A stretch of 64,000 bases of DNA, taken from Phycisphaerales bacterium (GTDB lineage: Bacteria > Planctomycetota > Phycisphaerae > Phycisphaerales > UBA1924). Below the pieces are notes generated by a model. It saw only the letters and a list, made by a program, of their open reading frames with translations. It ran no database searches and was not told where the DNA came from. A program made the translations under genes and the position numbers. Positions 43,583 through 52,627 of this stretch are shown piece by piece (position 1 is the stretch's first letter; every line of letters starts with the position of its first letter). The stretch covers positions 1 to 64,000 of the forward strand of contig JADZER010000010.1 of the NCBI GenBank assembly GCA_020850415.1. The letters run 5' to 3'.

Positions 43583-45913
43583 ATGAGGTCGATGCAGAGG
43601 TTGATGGGCCTCGCGGCCATTCTCGCGCTTGTTATCGCGTCGCGATCGCACGGGCAGTGCGAGCCCGAGTGGCAGCCGTTCGATGCTCTGACGGCGACCT
43701 ATCCGGGAGTTGATGGCGTCGTCTACGCCTCGACCATGTGGGATCCCGACGGGTCAGGACCGGTGCCGGCGCGGCTGGTCATCGGGGGCGAGTTCGCGAT
43801 TGCCGGTGGCGCCGACTCACAGGGAGTGGCGGCGTGGGACCCGGCCACTGGCGAGTGGACGGGCTTCGGGACCGGGCCAGACGGCAGGGTGTCCGCCCTG
43901 GCGACCCTGCCGAATGGTGATCTCGTTGCCGGGGGCGACTTTGACAGCGCCGGCGGCGTTCCCGCCAAGAACATCGCCCGATGGGACGGGAGCGATTGGT
44001 CGCCCATGATGGCCGGCCTCGGCCGGGAGGTAGACGCACTCCTGACACTGCCGAGCGGTGAGCTTCTTGCAGCATATAACGACACCGATCAATTCGGAGT
44101 GGCATACCATCTCATCGCGCGATGGGACGGCGGCGGCTGGCACAGCTTCGCGGACGCGAGCGGGCGAGTGCGGGCCCTTTCGATGCTGCCGAGCGGGGAT
44201 TTGGTGGCGGGGGGAGAGTTCTGGACCATCGGCTCGACTGTTGTGCGGTACATCGCCCGCTTTGACGGCAGTCTCTGGTTACCGCTGGGGACCGGTCTGA
44301 ATGAAGCGGTGATGGCGCTCGCGACGCTGCCGAGCGGTGATGTCGTGGCGGGCGGCGAATTCACGACCGCCGGGGGCATGGTGGTCAACCACATCGCCCG
44401 GTGGGATGGCGACGCCTGGACGCCGATGGGGGCCGGCCTGAACGGCGATGTGGATTGTCTGACGACGCTTCCCACCGGCGACATCGTTGCGGGGGGTGAG
44501 TTCTATACGACTGGGGAAGATGTGCTGGTCAACTTCGTCGCTCGCTGGGATGGTGTCGGATGGTCTGCCATGGGCACGGGCATCAGGAAGGTAGACTCTC
44601 TCTTTACCGTCGTGAACACCCTCACCGCGCTCCCCGACGGGGGCGTCGTGGCCGGAGGTGATTTCACCAGCGCCGGGGGTGAGCCGGCCGAGAGCCTTGC
44701 GAGATGGGACGGGGAGGAATGGTCGCGTCTGGGGACCGGGATGAACTCGGCCGTGCGCACTCTCGCCATCACGCCGCATGGCGACCTTGTGGTGGGTGGG
44801 GAGTTCACCATCGCGGCCGGTCTCAGCGCCAATTACATCGCTCGGTGGAACGGGAGTACCTGGTCGTCCCTCGCGCCCGGGATGGGAGGAGATGGGTACC
44901 CCGACCCGTTCGTGTTTGCCCTCGCGTCGTTGCCCAACGGCGACATCGTGGCGGGCGGCGACTTCAGTAGATCGGGCGGGAAGCTCGTCAATCAGATCGC
45001 CCGCTGGGATGGCGGCGCTTGGCAGCGCATGGGGACGGGGATGAGCGATGCTGTGTATGCGCTCGCCATGCTTCCCAGTGGGAATCTTGCGGCGGGCGGC
45101 GCATTCGTGACCGCGGGCGGCGTCTCTGCCAGATTCATCGCCCGCTGGGACGGCGCCAGATGGTGGCCTCTGGGCACGGGGATGAGCGGGAATGTGTATG
45201 TACTCATCGCACTCCCGGACGGCGACCTCGTTGCGGGTGGAGATTTCATCACCGCCGGTGGCGTCACTGTCAGCAGTATCGCCCGCTGGGATGGTGCCGC
45301 GTGGTGGCCGCTGGGGGCCGGCATTGGCGGTAAGGTGTATGCACTCGCCGTGCTTCCCGATGGGGACATCGTCGCTGGAGGTGACTTCACGGTCGCGGGG
45401 GGCGGGGCGGCGAGCAACATCGCCCGCTGGGATGGCGCCGCGTGGTCCCCGCTCGGGACGGGGACGACCGGCCCCGTGCGCGCCCTGGCGGCGTTGCCCG
45501 ATGGCTCTGTCGTGGCGGGGGGTGGGTTCCGCTACGCGGGGGGAGTGCCGGTCGAACGCATCGCCCGCTGGGACGGCAGCGTTTGGTCGCCCCTCGGCGC
45601 GGGAGTGGGCGGAATTACATACGCCGACGCGGAGGTGTACACCCTCGCCACGCTTCCTGACGGCGGTCTTGCCGCGGGTGGCAATTTCAGGACCGCAGGG
45701 GAGGTTGTCGCGCCGAGTCTCGCCCGCTGGGCCTGCCCCACGCCTCCTTGCCTGGTCGACTTCAATGACGACGGGATCGTGAATACGCGCGATGTGCTGG
45801 CGCTGCTCAACGCTTGGGTGATGGGCGATCCGACAGCGGATTTCAATGACGATGGCAGTGTCGACCGGCTGGATGTGCTGGCGTTCTTGAACGCGTGGGG
45901 CGCGGGGTGTTGA
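43583..45913 (+). CDS. secreted protein with 14 tandem propeller repeats and GC-type dockerin domain
   Basis: The 776-residue protein has a signal peptide (~1-24) and about fourteen repeats of ~47 residues with the pattern ALATLPSGDVVAGGEF, then xTAGG, then IARWDGxxWxPLGTG. The third unit is degenerate. Fourteen units would suit two seven-bladed propellers. The C-terminal 54 residues are the dockerin-like domain (CLVDFNDDG to WGAGC), with several substitutions such as ALLNAWVMGDPTA. The internal repeats are diverged at DNA level and base use is less GC-rich than in the flanking genes. The ATG at 43583 follows GGGAGGA. It converges on the kinase gene with 7 nt between stops. Confidence 0.88.
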   Translation: MRSMQRLMGLAAILALVIASRSHGQCEPEWQPFDALTATYPGVDGVVYASTMWDPDGSGPVPARLVIGGEFAIAGGADSQGVAAWDPATGEWTGFGTGPDGRVSALATLPNGDLVAGGDFDSAGGVPAKNIARWDGSDWSPMMAGLGREVDALLTLPSGELLAAYNDTDQFGVAYHLIARWDGGGWHSFADASGRVRALSMLPSGDLVAGGEFWTIGSTVVRYIARFDGSLWLPLGTGLNEAVMALATLPSGDVVAGGEFTTAGGMVVNHIARWDGDAWTPMGAGLNGDVDCLTTLPTGDIVAGGEFYTTGEDVLVNFVARWDGVGWSAMGTGIRKVDSLFTVVNTLTALPDGGVVAGGDFTSAGGEPAESLARWDGEEWSRLGTGMNSAVRTLAITPHGDLVVGGEFTIAAGLSANYIARWNGSTWSSLAPGMGGDGYPDPFVFALASLPNGDIVAGGDFSRSGGKLVNQIARWDGGAWQRMGTGMSDAVYALAMLPSGNLAAGGAFVTAGGVSARFIARWDGARWWPLGTGMSGNVYVLIALPDGDLVAGGDFITAGGVTVSSIARWDGAAWWPLGAGIGGKVYALAVLPDGDIVAGGDFTVAGGGAASNIARWDGAAWSPLGTGTTGPVRALAALPDGSVVAGGGFRYAGGVPVERIARWDGSVWSPLGAGVGGITYADAEVYTLATLPDGGLAAGGNFRTAGEVVAPSLARWACPTPPCLVDFNDDGIVNTRDVLALLNAWVMGDPTADFNDDGSVDRLDVLAFLNAWGAGC

Positions 45914-45920
45914 TCGCGGC

Positions 45921-48347
45921 TCAGGGTTGTTCGGGCGGGGCCGGGTAGGTGTTGAGGACCGCCGCGGCGTCGTCGGCTCGTCCGGCGGCGGTGTAGACCT
46001 CGGCGAGGACCTTGGCGACCGCGTGCGTGCGTGGGGGGGCGGGATCGGTTGGCTCGATCGCGGCCAGGACGCTCCGTGCGGTCTGGATCGCCTCGTCGTG
46101 CCGCCCGAGTCTGCTGAGGCAGCGAGCCCGCTCCAGGCGGGTTCCCAGCAGGCGGGGGTCGGCGGGTTCCATGAAGCTGCGTTGGATCGACTCGGCTTCC
46201 AGGAAGAGGGGCTCGGCTTCGGCGTCCTCGCCGCCGGCGGCCCGCAGCATGGCGTAGGCGAAGACCACCGAGGCGAGGTCGGGGTGATCGGGGCCGAGCG
46301 AATGTCGTTGCAGCTCGATGGCCCGGCTGTAGAGGGGGGCGGCGCTTTGGAGTTCGCCTGCGCGGTGGTAGACGATGGCGAGGTTGCTCATCGACTGGGC
46401 GACCAGCGGGTGCTCGTCGCCGAGGGTGCGCCGGCGGATGTCGAGCGATTGCTGGAGCAGCTCGGCGGCGTGGGCGAAGTCGCCGCGCGAGTTGAGCATG
46501 CTGGCGAGGTTGTTGAGGGTCTGGGCGACCTCCGGGTCGTCGGGGCCGAGGAGTGCGGTGCGGACGGCGAGTGCCTCGCGGAGCACGGTCTCGGCCTCGT
46601 CGAGTCGTCCCTGGGCGCGGAGGATGGCGCCGAGGTTGTTGAGGGTGACGGCCGCGTTGGTGGTCGTGCGCCCGGCGGAGGCGGTCTCGGCGTCGAGCGC
46701 CTCGCGTGTCAGTCGCTCGGCCTGCTCGAGGTCCTGGGTGTTGTACCGCAGGGTTGCGAGGTCGTTGAGCCTCGTGACGAGGTTGGCGCTCTCGGGAGGG
46801 AGCGTGCGGGCGACCGCGAGCGCGCGCTCGAGCAGAGGGTCGGCGTCGTCGAACGCGCCGAGGCTGGCGAACGCGGCGCCGATCGTGCCGAGCGCATCGG
46901 CGAGCACCGCCGGCTCCTCGGCGAGTTCCTCCTCGGCCCGGGCGGCGGCGTCGGCGAGCACCTCGCGGACGGTGACATCGTGGCCCGGGCCGCTGAAGGC
47001 GTTGGCCGACTCGAAGACCGAGCGGAGAAACTCCTTGGTCCGCTCGGCCTGGGTCTTGGCGAGGACGGCGCGGTCCTTCTGGACGCGGGCGAGGTGGGCC
47101 TGCCAGGCGACTCCGCCCGCGCCGGCGAGGATTGCCAGCAGCACGAGCGCGGCGGCCGTGACTGCCGGGGCGTTGCGGCGGAGGAACTTGCTTGCGCGGT
47201 AGCCGAAGGTATCGGGGCGGGCGATGACGGGGTGGCCGGTGAGGTGTCGTTGGATGTCGGCGGCGAGCTGGTCGACGGAGGCGTAGCGGCGTTGTGGCTC
47301 TTTGCGCATCGCCATGAGGACGATGTTCTCGAGGTCGCCTCGGAGTCGCCGGGCGGTGTCCGGGGGCAGGGCGTCGGAGTGCCGGGCGGCGATGGTGGGG
47401 TTGATGGGGGCGGTCTCGCAGACGAGCCGTCTGACCTCTTCGTGTGTATGGGAGCGGAACTGGTAGGGGGACATGCCGGTGAGGATGTGGTAGAGGACGA
47501 CGCCGAGCGAGTAGACATCGCTGGCGGTGGAGACGGGATGGCCCATGACCTGCTCGGGGCTGGCGAACCCCGGCGTGAGGACGCGGCGTTCGGCGATGGT
47601 CTGCTCGGGGCGTTCGGCTGCCTCGGGGTGGAGGAGCTTGGCGATACCGAAGTCCAGGAGCTTGGGCTCGCCTTCGGCGGTGACGAGGATGTTGCCGGGT
47701 TTGAGGTCGCGGTGGACGACGAGGTTCTGGTGTGCGAAGTGGACGGCGCCGCAGACCTTGCAGAAGAGCCTGAGCCGGGCGTCGATGGGGAGGTGGTGTT
47801 GCTCGCTGTAGCGGTCGATGGGCTCGCCCGTGACATGCTCCATGACGAGGTAGGGGCGTCCGTCGTCGGTGACGCCGCCGTCGAGGAGGGTGGCGATGTT
47901 GGGGTGGTTGAGGCCGGCGAGGAGCTGTCGTTCGCGCCGGAATCGCTCGACGACCTCGGCGGTGTCGAGACCCTTCTTGACGACCTTGATGGCGACGAGC
48001 TGGTCGAACTGACCGTCGGCGCGGGCGGCGCTGTAGACCGAGCCCATGCCGCCGGCGCCGATGAGGGACTGGATGCGGTAGGGCCCGACGCGCGCGCCCT
48101 CGGGCAGGTCGGCGAGGTCGTCGGGGGCGGAGGTCATGGCCCGGGCGGCCTCCACAGCGGCGGGCATGACGGGTGTCTCGAGGAAGCCCTCGGGCGCGTC
48201 GGCGTGCTGCAGGAGTGACCGGACCTGGCGTTGCAGGGCGTGGTCGCCGGGGCAGCGGCTCTGTATCTCGGCCTCGCGCTCGGCCGGGGGAAGGGCGGCG
48301 AGTTCGAAGTAGAGCGCCTTGGCGCGCATCCAGGTGTCAGCGTCCAT
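45921..48347 (-). CDS. membrane Ser/Thr protein kinase with TPR sensor region
   Basis: The 808-residue protein has a Hanks-type kinase domain (residues ~91-370): P-loop GAGGMGSVY (97-105), catalytic Lys121, HRDLKPGN (212-219) and DFG (232-234), all intact. One transmembrane helix lies at ~394-415. The region beyond (~480-800) is a series of TPR repeats with the pattern TLNNLASMLNSRGDFAHAAE, similar to kinesin-light-chain repeats. The N-terminal ~80 residues are a helical domain frequent in planctomycete kinases. Its start overlaps the end of the ECF sigma gene by 11 nt, making a coupled sigma-kinase pair. Confidence 0.94.
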   Translation of the reverse strand: MDADTWMRAKALYFELAALPPAEREAEIQSRCPGDHALQRQVRSLLQHADAPEGFLETPVMPAAVEAARAMTSAPDDLADLPEGARVGPYRIQSLIGAGGMGSVYSAARADGQFDQLVAIKVVKKGLDTAEVVERFRRERQLLAGLNHPNIATLLDGGVTDDGRPYLVMEHVTGEPIDRYSEQHHLPIDARLRLFCKVCGAVHFAHQNLVVHRDLKPGNILVTAEGEPKLLDFGIAKLLHPEAAERPEQTIAERRVLTPGFASPEQVMGHPVSTASDVYSLGVVLYHILTGMSPYQFRSHTHEEVRRLVCETAPINPTIAARHSDALPPDTARRLRGDLENIVLMAMRKEPQRRYASVDQLAADIQRHLTGHPVIARPDTFGYRASKFLRRNAPAVTAAALVLLAILAGAGGVAWQAHLARVQKDRAVLAKTQAERTKEFLRSVFESANAFSGPGHDVTVREVLADAAARAEEELAEEPAVLADALGTIGAAFASLGAFDDADPLLERALAVARTLPPESANLVTRLNDLATLRYNTQDLEQAERLTREALDAETASAGRTTTNAAVTLNNLGAILRAQGRLDEAETVLREALAVRTALLGPDDPEVAQTLNNLASMLNSRGDFAHAAELLQQSLDIRRRTLGDEHPLVAQSMSNLAIVYHRAGELQSAAPLYSRAIELQRHSLGPDHPDLASVVFAYAMLRAAGGEDAEAEPLFLEAESIQRSFMEPADPRLLGTRLERARCLSRLGRHDEAIQTARSVLAAIEPTDPAPPRTHAVAKVLAEVYTAAGRADDAAAVLNTYPAPPEQP

Positions 48348-48960
48348 CGGGCCCCTCGCTCGAGAGCTCGGCGTGCAGCCACACGCGGGCGAGTTGCCAC
48401 TCGCGGACGGCGGTCGGTTCGGAGATGCCCAGCGACGCGGCGGCCTCGGTGATCGTGAGGCCGACGAAGAAGCGGAGCTCGACGAGACGGGCCATGCGCG
48501 GGTCGGCGGTGGCGAGCTTCCGCAGGGCCTCGTCGAGGGCGAGCAGGTCGAGGGTGGGGGTTTGCTCGGCGGCCTCGTCGGGCAGCGGGACGCGGTCCCA
48601 CCCTCCCCCGCGCTTGTCGCGGTTCTTGGACCTGGCGTGGTCGACGAGGATCCGGCGGATCGCGGCGGCGGCGGCGCCGAAGAAGTGGGCCCGGCTCTCC
48701 CAGCCGGCGTGGGTGTCGCCGACCAGGCGGAAGTAAGCCTCGTGGACGAGGGCGGTGGCCTGGAGGGTGTGGGAGGCGCGCTCCTGGCGCATCATGCCGC
48801 CGGCGAGGCGGCGGAGTTCGTCGTAGACCAGGGGGAAGAGCCGGTCGGTGGCGTCGCGATCACCCTGCTCGGCGCGGAGGAGCAACTGGGTGACCTCGGA
48901 GCGGCGTTCGGCCGTGGGTGCGTCGAGAGTTGGTTGGGCTTTCCGCGATTTCATGATCAT
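48337..48960 (-). CDS. ECF-family RNA polymerase sigma factor
   Basis: The 207-residue protein is of the ECF sigma type common in planctomycetes and Acidobacteria. Region 2 covers FPLVYDELRRLAGGMM and LVHEAYFRLV, with the family-typical HFFGAAAAAIRRILVDHAR; region 4 covers ARLVELRFFVGLTITEAAASLGIS. No anti-sigma gene is adjacent; a Ser/Thr kinase overlaps its 3' end by 11 nt. In such pairs the kinase may control the sigma factor by phosphorylation, which is an inference here. Three Met codons (48981, 48960, 48954) are possible starts; I chose 48960. Confidence 0.9.
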   Translation of the reverse strand: MIMKSRKAQPTLDAPTAERRSEVTQLLLRAEQGDRDATDRLFPLVYDELRRLAGGMMRQERASHTLQATALVHEAYFRLVGDTHAGWESRAHFFGAAAAAIRRILVDHARSKNRDKRGGGWDRVPLPDEAAEQTPTLDLLALDEALRKLATADPRMARLVELRFFVGLTITEAAASLGISEPTAVREWQLARVWLHAELSSEGPDGR

Positions 48961-49434
48961 CCCATCGACCGGATGGCGCATGTCTTGGTGTGGTGTTGTA
49001 CTCCGATCGAAACCTCTGCAGTTGCTTCCGCCGCCATGACTTGGCCGTTGTGGTCGGGCGCGGGCCAACCGCGGCCAGATGTGGCCGCTGCTGGCCACAT
49101 CGGATGCCGCTGGGGCAAGATCGGGCCCCACGGCTGGCGGCGGTGGCGGTTGGCAGATGGTTTGCAAGAGGCGCTAAGCCCTCGCCGGGCGCTTCGCGGG
49201 GGCACGGCGGTGGGGTTGCCATCGCGGGCGAGCGGGAGCGGGCCTTTGGGGGCGACGGTCATGGCGGTCGGCTTGCAATCGCTGTGCCGACCGGGGCGGG
49301 CGGCCACGGGCGGGGTGGGGTGGGGTGGGTGGCGAGGGTCCGGAGCGTCCGGTGACCCCGCAGGAAGATTGATCGGCTTGGCCCCGGGCCGGGTTGCGAC
49401 CCGGACCCAGGCCCACGGAACTCGGAGCGGAACG
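48961..49434. other. divergent intergenic region sigma factor / beta-helix gene
   Basis: This 474-nt stretch has no supported gene. It carries a perfect inverted repeat ATGTGGCC-N6-GGCCACAT at 49079-49100 that could be an operator for either divergent gene. Long open frames on both strands here look like GC-rich read-through. Confidence 0.5.
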
Positions 49435-51237
49435 ATGCGACGCGTGATGCTGACAGCCGGTGCTCTCACTCTTTTGGTGTCCGCGGCGTGGGGTCAGGGG
49501 GGCGAGGTCATCACCGTGACGACCTCGGCCGATGATGTGGACTTCGCGGGCGCCCAGCAGGTCGGGGACTTGCCGGGGCCGGACGGGAAGGTCTCGCTCA
49601 CGGAGGCGGCGTTGGCGTCTGATAACACACCTGGGGTGCAGACGATCGGGTTCGCGGTGCCGCAGGCGGAGTGGGAGTATCAGTGGCTGTTCCCCGGGCG
49701 GGTGGTGTTCCGTCCGTTCCTGGGGTTCCGCAGCTTCGACACCGCCATCATCGACGGCATGACCCAGACTGCCTTCACCGGCGATACCAATCCCGATGGG
49801 GCCGAGGTGGTCATCTGGGCGGCGACATACCTGGTCGACAATGTCGGCAGCGTGGTCCGGGGCCTGGACAACGCTCAGCTCAGCATCAGCGGCGGATCGG
49901 CCAACACCGTGCAGGGCAACACCGAGTCGGGCATCGAGGTGTACGCCTCGACCGGCTGCCTCATCGGCGGGACCAACCCCGGCGAGGGCAACACCGGCGG
50001 CACTATCAAGATCGACCGCGCAAGCCACAACACCATCGTCGGCAACACGATCCAGCGCGTCCGCATCCTCGGTTGGGTCGACGGCGGGCAGCCGGCGGTG
50101 GGCAACCGCGTCGGCGGGCCTACGCCGGAGGAGCGCAACTTCATCACCGGCTACGGCACCTGGAACAGCGAGGGCGCACCCGGGGGCATGACCGTGCAGA
50201 TCTTCGACTCGGTCGGCACCATCATCGAGGGCAACTGGATCGGCACCACACCCGACGGCATGGAGCAGGGCCACCTCGCCTCCACCGCCGGCGTCGGCTT
50301 CGAGGGCGAGAACCACGACGCGGTGATCCGGAACAACCGCATCGCCGGCATCCTCGGGCACGGGCAGGGGCCGCACTACGCGGGGTACCTCTTCGGCTCG
50401 GCCATCACCCTCGGCGGCGAGGGGGCCAACTTTACCATCCAGGGCAACACGATCGGGCTGAACGCGCTCGGCGAGCCGGTGCTCGGCAGCCTGACCGGAA
50501 TCTCCACCGCCGACTACTACCTCGGCCCGGTCGGCGGTATCGTCATCGGCGGCGCCGGCCCCGGCGAGGGCAACGAGATCGCCGGGCACCGCTTCAACGG
50601 CATCACGGTGGTCAGCCCGCTGACCGGTATCCGCATCAGCGGCAACTCGATCCACGACAATGACGATCTGGGGATCGATCTGGTGGATCCAGGGTTCCAC
50701 TACGGCGTGACCGCCAACGACCAGCTCGACCTCGATGCGGGCGGCAACGGGCTGCAGAACTACCCGGTGGTGACGCTCGCCGAGGCGACGGGGAGCAGCG
50801 TCCATCTCGTCGGCGCGCTGGACAGCTCGCCCGACGGCTCGTTCACCATCGAGTTCTTCGCGAGCGCCGCGTGCGACGGCACGGGCTTCGGCGAGGGCGA
50901 GGAGTTCCTCGGCGCGGCTTCGGTGAGCACGGACGGGCAGGGGCATGGGGCCTTCGATGTCACGCTGCCGGCGGCGATCCCCGGCGGCTGGTACGCGACG
51001 GCGACCGCCACGCGCGAGGCGACATGGGACACCTCCGAGTTCGGTCCGTGTGCGCCGATCGCCGGGGGCGGGTGTGCCGCGGACTTCAACGGTGACGGGC
51101 AGGTCAACACGATTGATGTGCTCGCGTTTCTCAACGCGTGGAGCGGTGGGGACCCGCGGGGTGATTTCAACGGGGATGGGTCGATCAACACGCTCGATGT
51201 GCTGGCGTTCCTCAACGCCTGGAGCGCCGGGTGCTGA
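49435..51237 (+). CDS. secreted right-handed beta-helix protein with GC-type dockerin domain
   Basis: The 600-residue protein has a signal peptide (~1-20) and a body rich in NTIVGNTI, SGGSANTVQGNTESGIEV and ITVVSPLTGIRISGNSIHDN repeats, typical of NosD/pectate-lyase-like parallel beta-helices (~110-430). A beta-sandwich-like segment (~440-540) follows and then the dockerin-like domain (CAADFNGDG to WSAGC, last 54 residues). The ATG at 49435 is within the conserved signal peptide; a long upstream open frame is not coding. It could bind or cleave polysaccharide, but catalytic residues are not identifiable by eye. Confidence 0.88.
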   Translation: MRRVMLTAGALTLLVSAAWGQGGEVITVTTSADDVDFAGAQQVGDLPGPDGKVSLTEAALASDNTPGVQTIGFAVPQAEWEYQWLFPGRVVFRPFLGFRSFDTAIIDGMTQTAFTGDTNPDGAEVVIWAATYLVDNVGSVVRGLDNAQLSISGGSANTVQGNTESGIEVYASTGCLIGGTNPGEGNTGGTIKIDRASHNTIVGNTIQRVRILGWVDGGQPAVGNRVGGPTPEERNFITGYGTWNSEGAPGGMTVQIFDSVGTIIEGNWIGTTPDGMEQGHLASTAGVGFEGENHDAVIRNNRIAGILGHGQGPHYAGYLFGSAITLGGEGANFTIQGNTIGLNALGEPVLGSLTGISTADYYLGPVGGIVIGGAGPGEGNEIAGHRFNGITVVSPLTGIRISGNSIHDNDDLGIDLVDPGFHYGVTANDQLDLDAGGNGLQNYPVVTLAEATGSSVHLVGALDSSPDGSFTIEFFASAACDGTGFGEGEEFLGAASVSTDGQGHGAFDVTLPAAIPGGWYATATATREATWDTSEFGPCAPIAGGGCAADFNGDGQVNTIDVLAFLNAWSGGDPRGDFNGDGSINTLDVLAFLNAWSAGC

Positions 51238-51263
51238 GTCTCAAAGGAAGGGAACGAGCAGCT

Positions 51264-52568
51264 ATGTGGCACAACTCACTCGCAGGCATCGCGGTTCTTG
51301 TCGGCTCGGGGCTGTCCGCGCAGCCGTCGTGCGGCGATTGGGTCGGGTGGCCGACCGACTCGCCGGGCTCGGTGAGCAACATCCTCTACGACACGGCGTT
51401 CACCGGCGCGGCTCACGGGCTGGCGGTGGGCAGCTGGAACAGCGGCGTCGGGCCCCAGCCGCGGGGGCTGGGCGGGGGCGGGGCGGGGTGGTCCGGGCTT
51501 GAGCTGCCCGATACCTCGGCGCTGGGGACGCGCCCGCAGGTCGAGGGGGTCGGCCTCGCCGGCGCCGACCTGTGGGTCGTGGGGAATGTCGCCACCGGCT
51601 ATCCCACCAACAACATGCCGCTGGTGATGCGTCGGCAGGGTGGGCAGTGGGAGGGCGTGGCGACGCCGGCGCTGCGCCCGCAGAACACCTACCCGTTCGC
51701 TGACCGCGGCGGGTTCGCCTACGACATCGCCGGCGTCGCCGAGGACGACCTGTGGGTGGTCGGGAGCGCGACGGGATACGGGGACGGCTCGGCGACGAGC
51801 GTCGGTCTCGCGCTGCACTTCGACGGGTCGTCGTGGGAGGATGTCGAGGTGCCGCAGGTCGGCAACCGCCACCACGAGCTCACCTCCGTCTCCGCGAGCG
51901 CGCCCGACAATGTGTGGGCTGTGGGGGACTGGCGGGACATCGGTCAGAACTTCCAGGCCCTTGTGGTGCGGTGGGACGGCTCGGGGTGGGCGCATGTGCC
52001 CAACCCGGGTGAGAGCAGTGCGGGCGGCGATGCCGAGTGCGTGGCCGCGTTCGCCCCGGACGATGTCTGGGTCTCGGGCAACTTCAACGCCGGGGCTGAT
52101 CACCTGATTCACTGGAATGGGTCGTCGTGGGATGTGGTCGACGCCGGGCTGCCCGGGCCGTTCGCCGCGTTCGCCGCGACGGGGCCGGACGACATCTGGG
52201 GCAGCTGCGCGATGAACGCGACGGTGTACCACTACGACGGGTCGTCGTGGACGCCGGCCGGCGGGCCGGACATCCCGGGCTCGGCGTATGTCCTGCGCGG
52301 ATGGGGGATGGCGGCGGTCGGCGCGTGCGAGGTGTGGTCGGTGGGCGCGTGGTCCGACGGCTCGCTCCAGCGGACGCTCGCCGAGCGGCTGACGCCGGGC
52401 GCCTGCCCCGCCGACTTCAACGGCGACGGGCAGGTCAACACGCAGGACATCCTGGCGTTCCTCAACGCCTGGAGCAGCGGCGACCCGCGCGGCGACTTCA
52501 ACGGCGACGGGGCGATCAACACGATCGATGTCTTGGCGTTTCTGAACGCATGGTCGGCGGGGTGCTGA
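51264..52568 (+). CDS. secreted beta-propeller protein with GC-type dockerin domain
   Basis: The 434-residue protein has a signal peptide (~1-19) and about six repeats built on DDLWVVGSATG, ALHFDGSSWEDVEVP and DDVWVSGNF, LIHWNGSSWDVVDAG. This pattern is common in exported propeller proteins of unknown function. The last 54 residues are the dockerin-like domain (CPADFNGDG to WSAGC) with the variant NTQDILAF. It starts 26 nt after the previous stop with AAGGAAGGGA as ribosome binding site, so the two genes are probably cotranscribed. Confidence 0.88.
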   Translation: MWHNSLAGIAVLVGSGLSAQPSCGDWVGWPTDSPGSVSNILYDTAFTGAAHGLAVGSWNSGVGPQPRGLGGGGAGWSGLELPDTSALGTRPQVEGVGLAGADLWVVGNVATGYPTNNMPLVMRRQGGQWEGVATPALRPQNTYPFADRGGFAYDIAGVAEDDLWVVGSATGYGDGSATSVGLALHFDGSSWEDVEVPQVGNRHHELTSVSASAPDNVWAVGDWRDIGQNFQALVVRWDGSGWAHVPNPGESSAGGDAECVAAFAPDDVWVSGNFNAGADHLIHWNGSSWDVVDAGLPGPFAAFAATGPDDIWGSCAMNATVYHYDGSSWTPAGGPDIPGSAYVLRGWGMAAVGACEVWSVGAWSDGSLQRTLAERLTPGACPADFNGDGQVNTQDILAFLNAWSSGDPRGDFNGDGAINTIDVLAFLNAWSAGC

Positions 52569-52627
52569 CGCCGCGGGAGGTCCGCGGGTCTTGTATGGTC
52601 GGTCGGCTGTCGGGAGCTCCGGCGGAG

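Noticed and set aside
43583..45913. Tandem repeats considered as a CRISPR or DNA satellite
   Set aside because: The periodicity is in the protein (~47 residues) and the DNA copies are diverged; there are no uniform repeat-spacer units. No CRISPR array is visible anywhere in the window.
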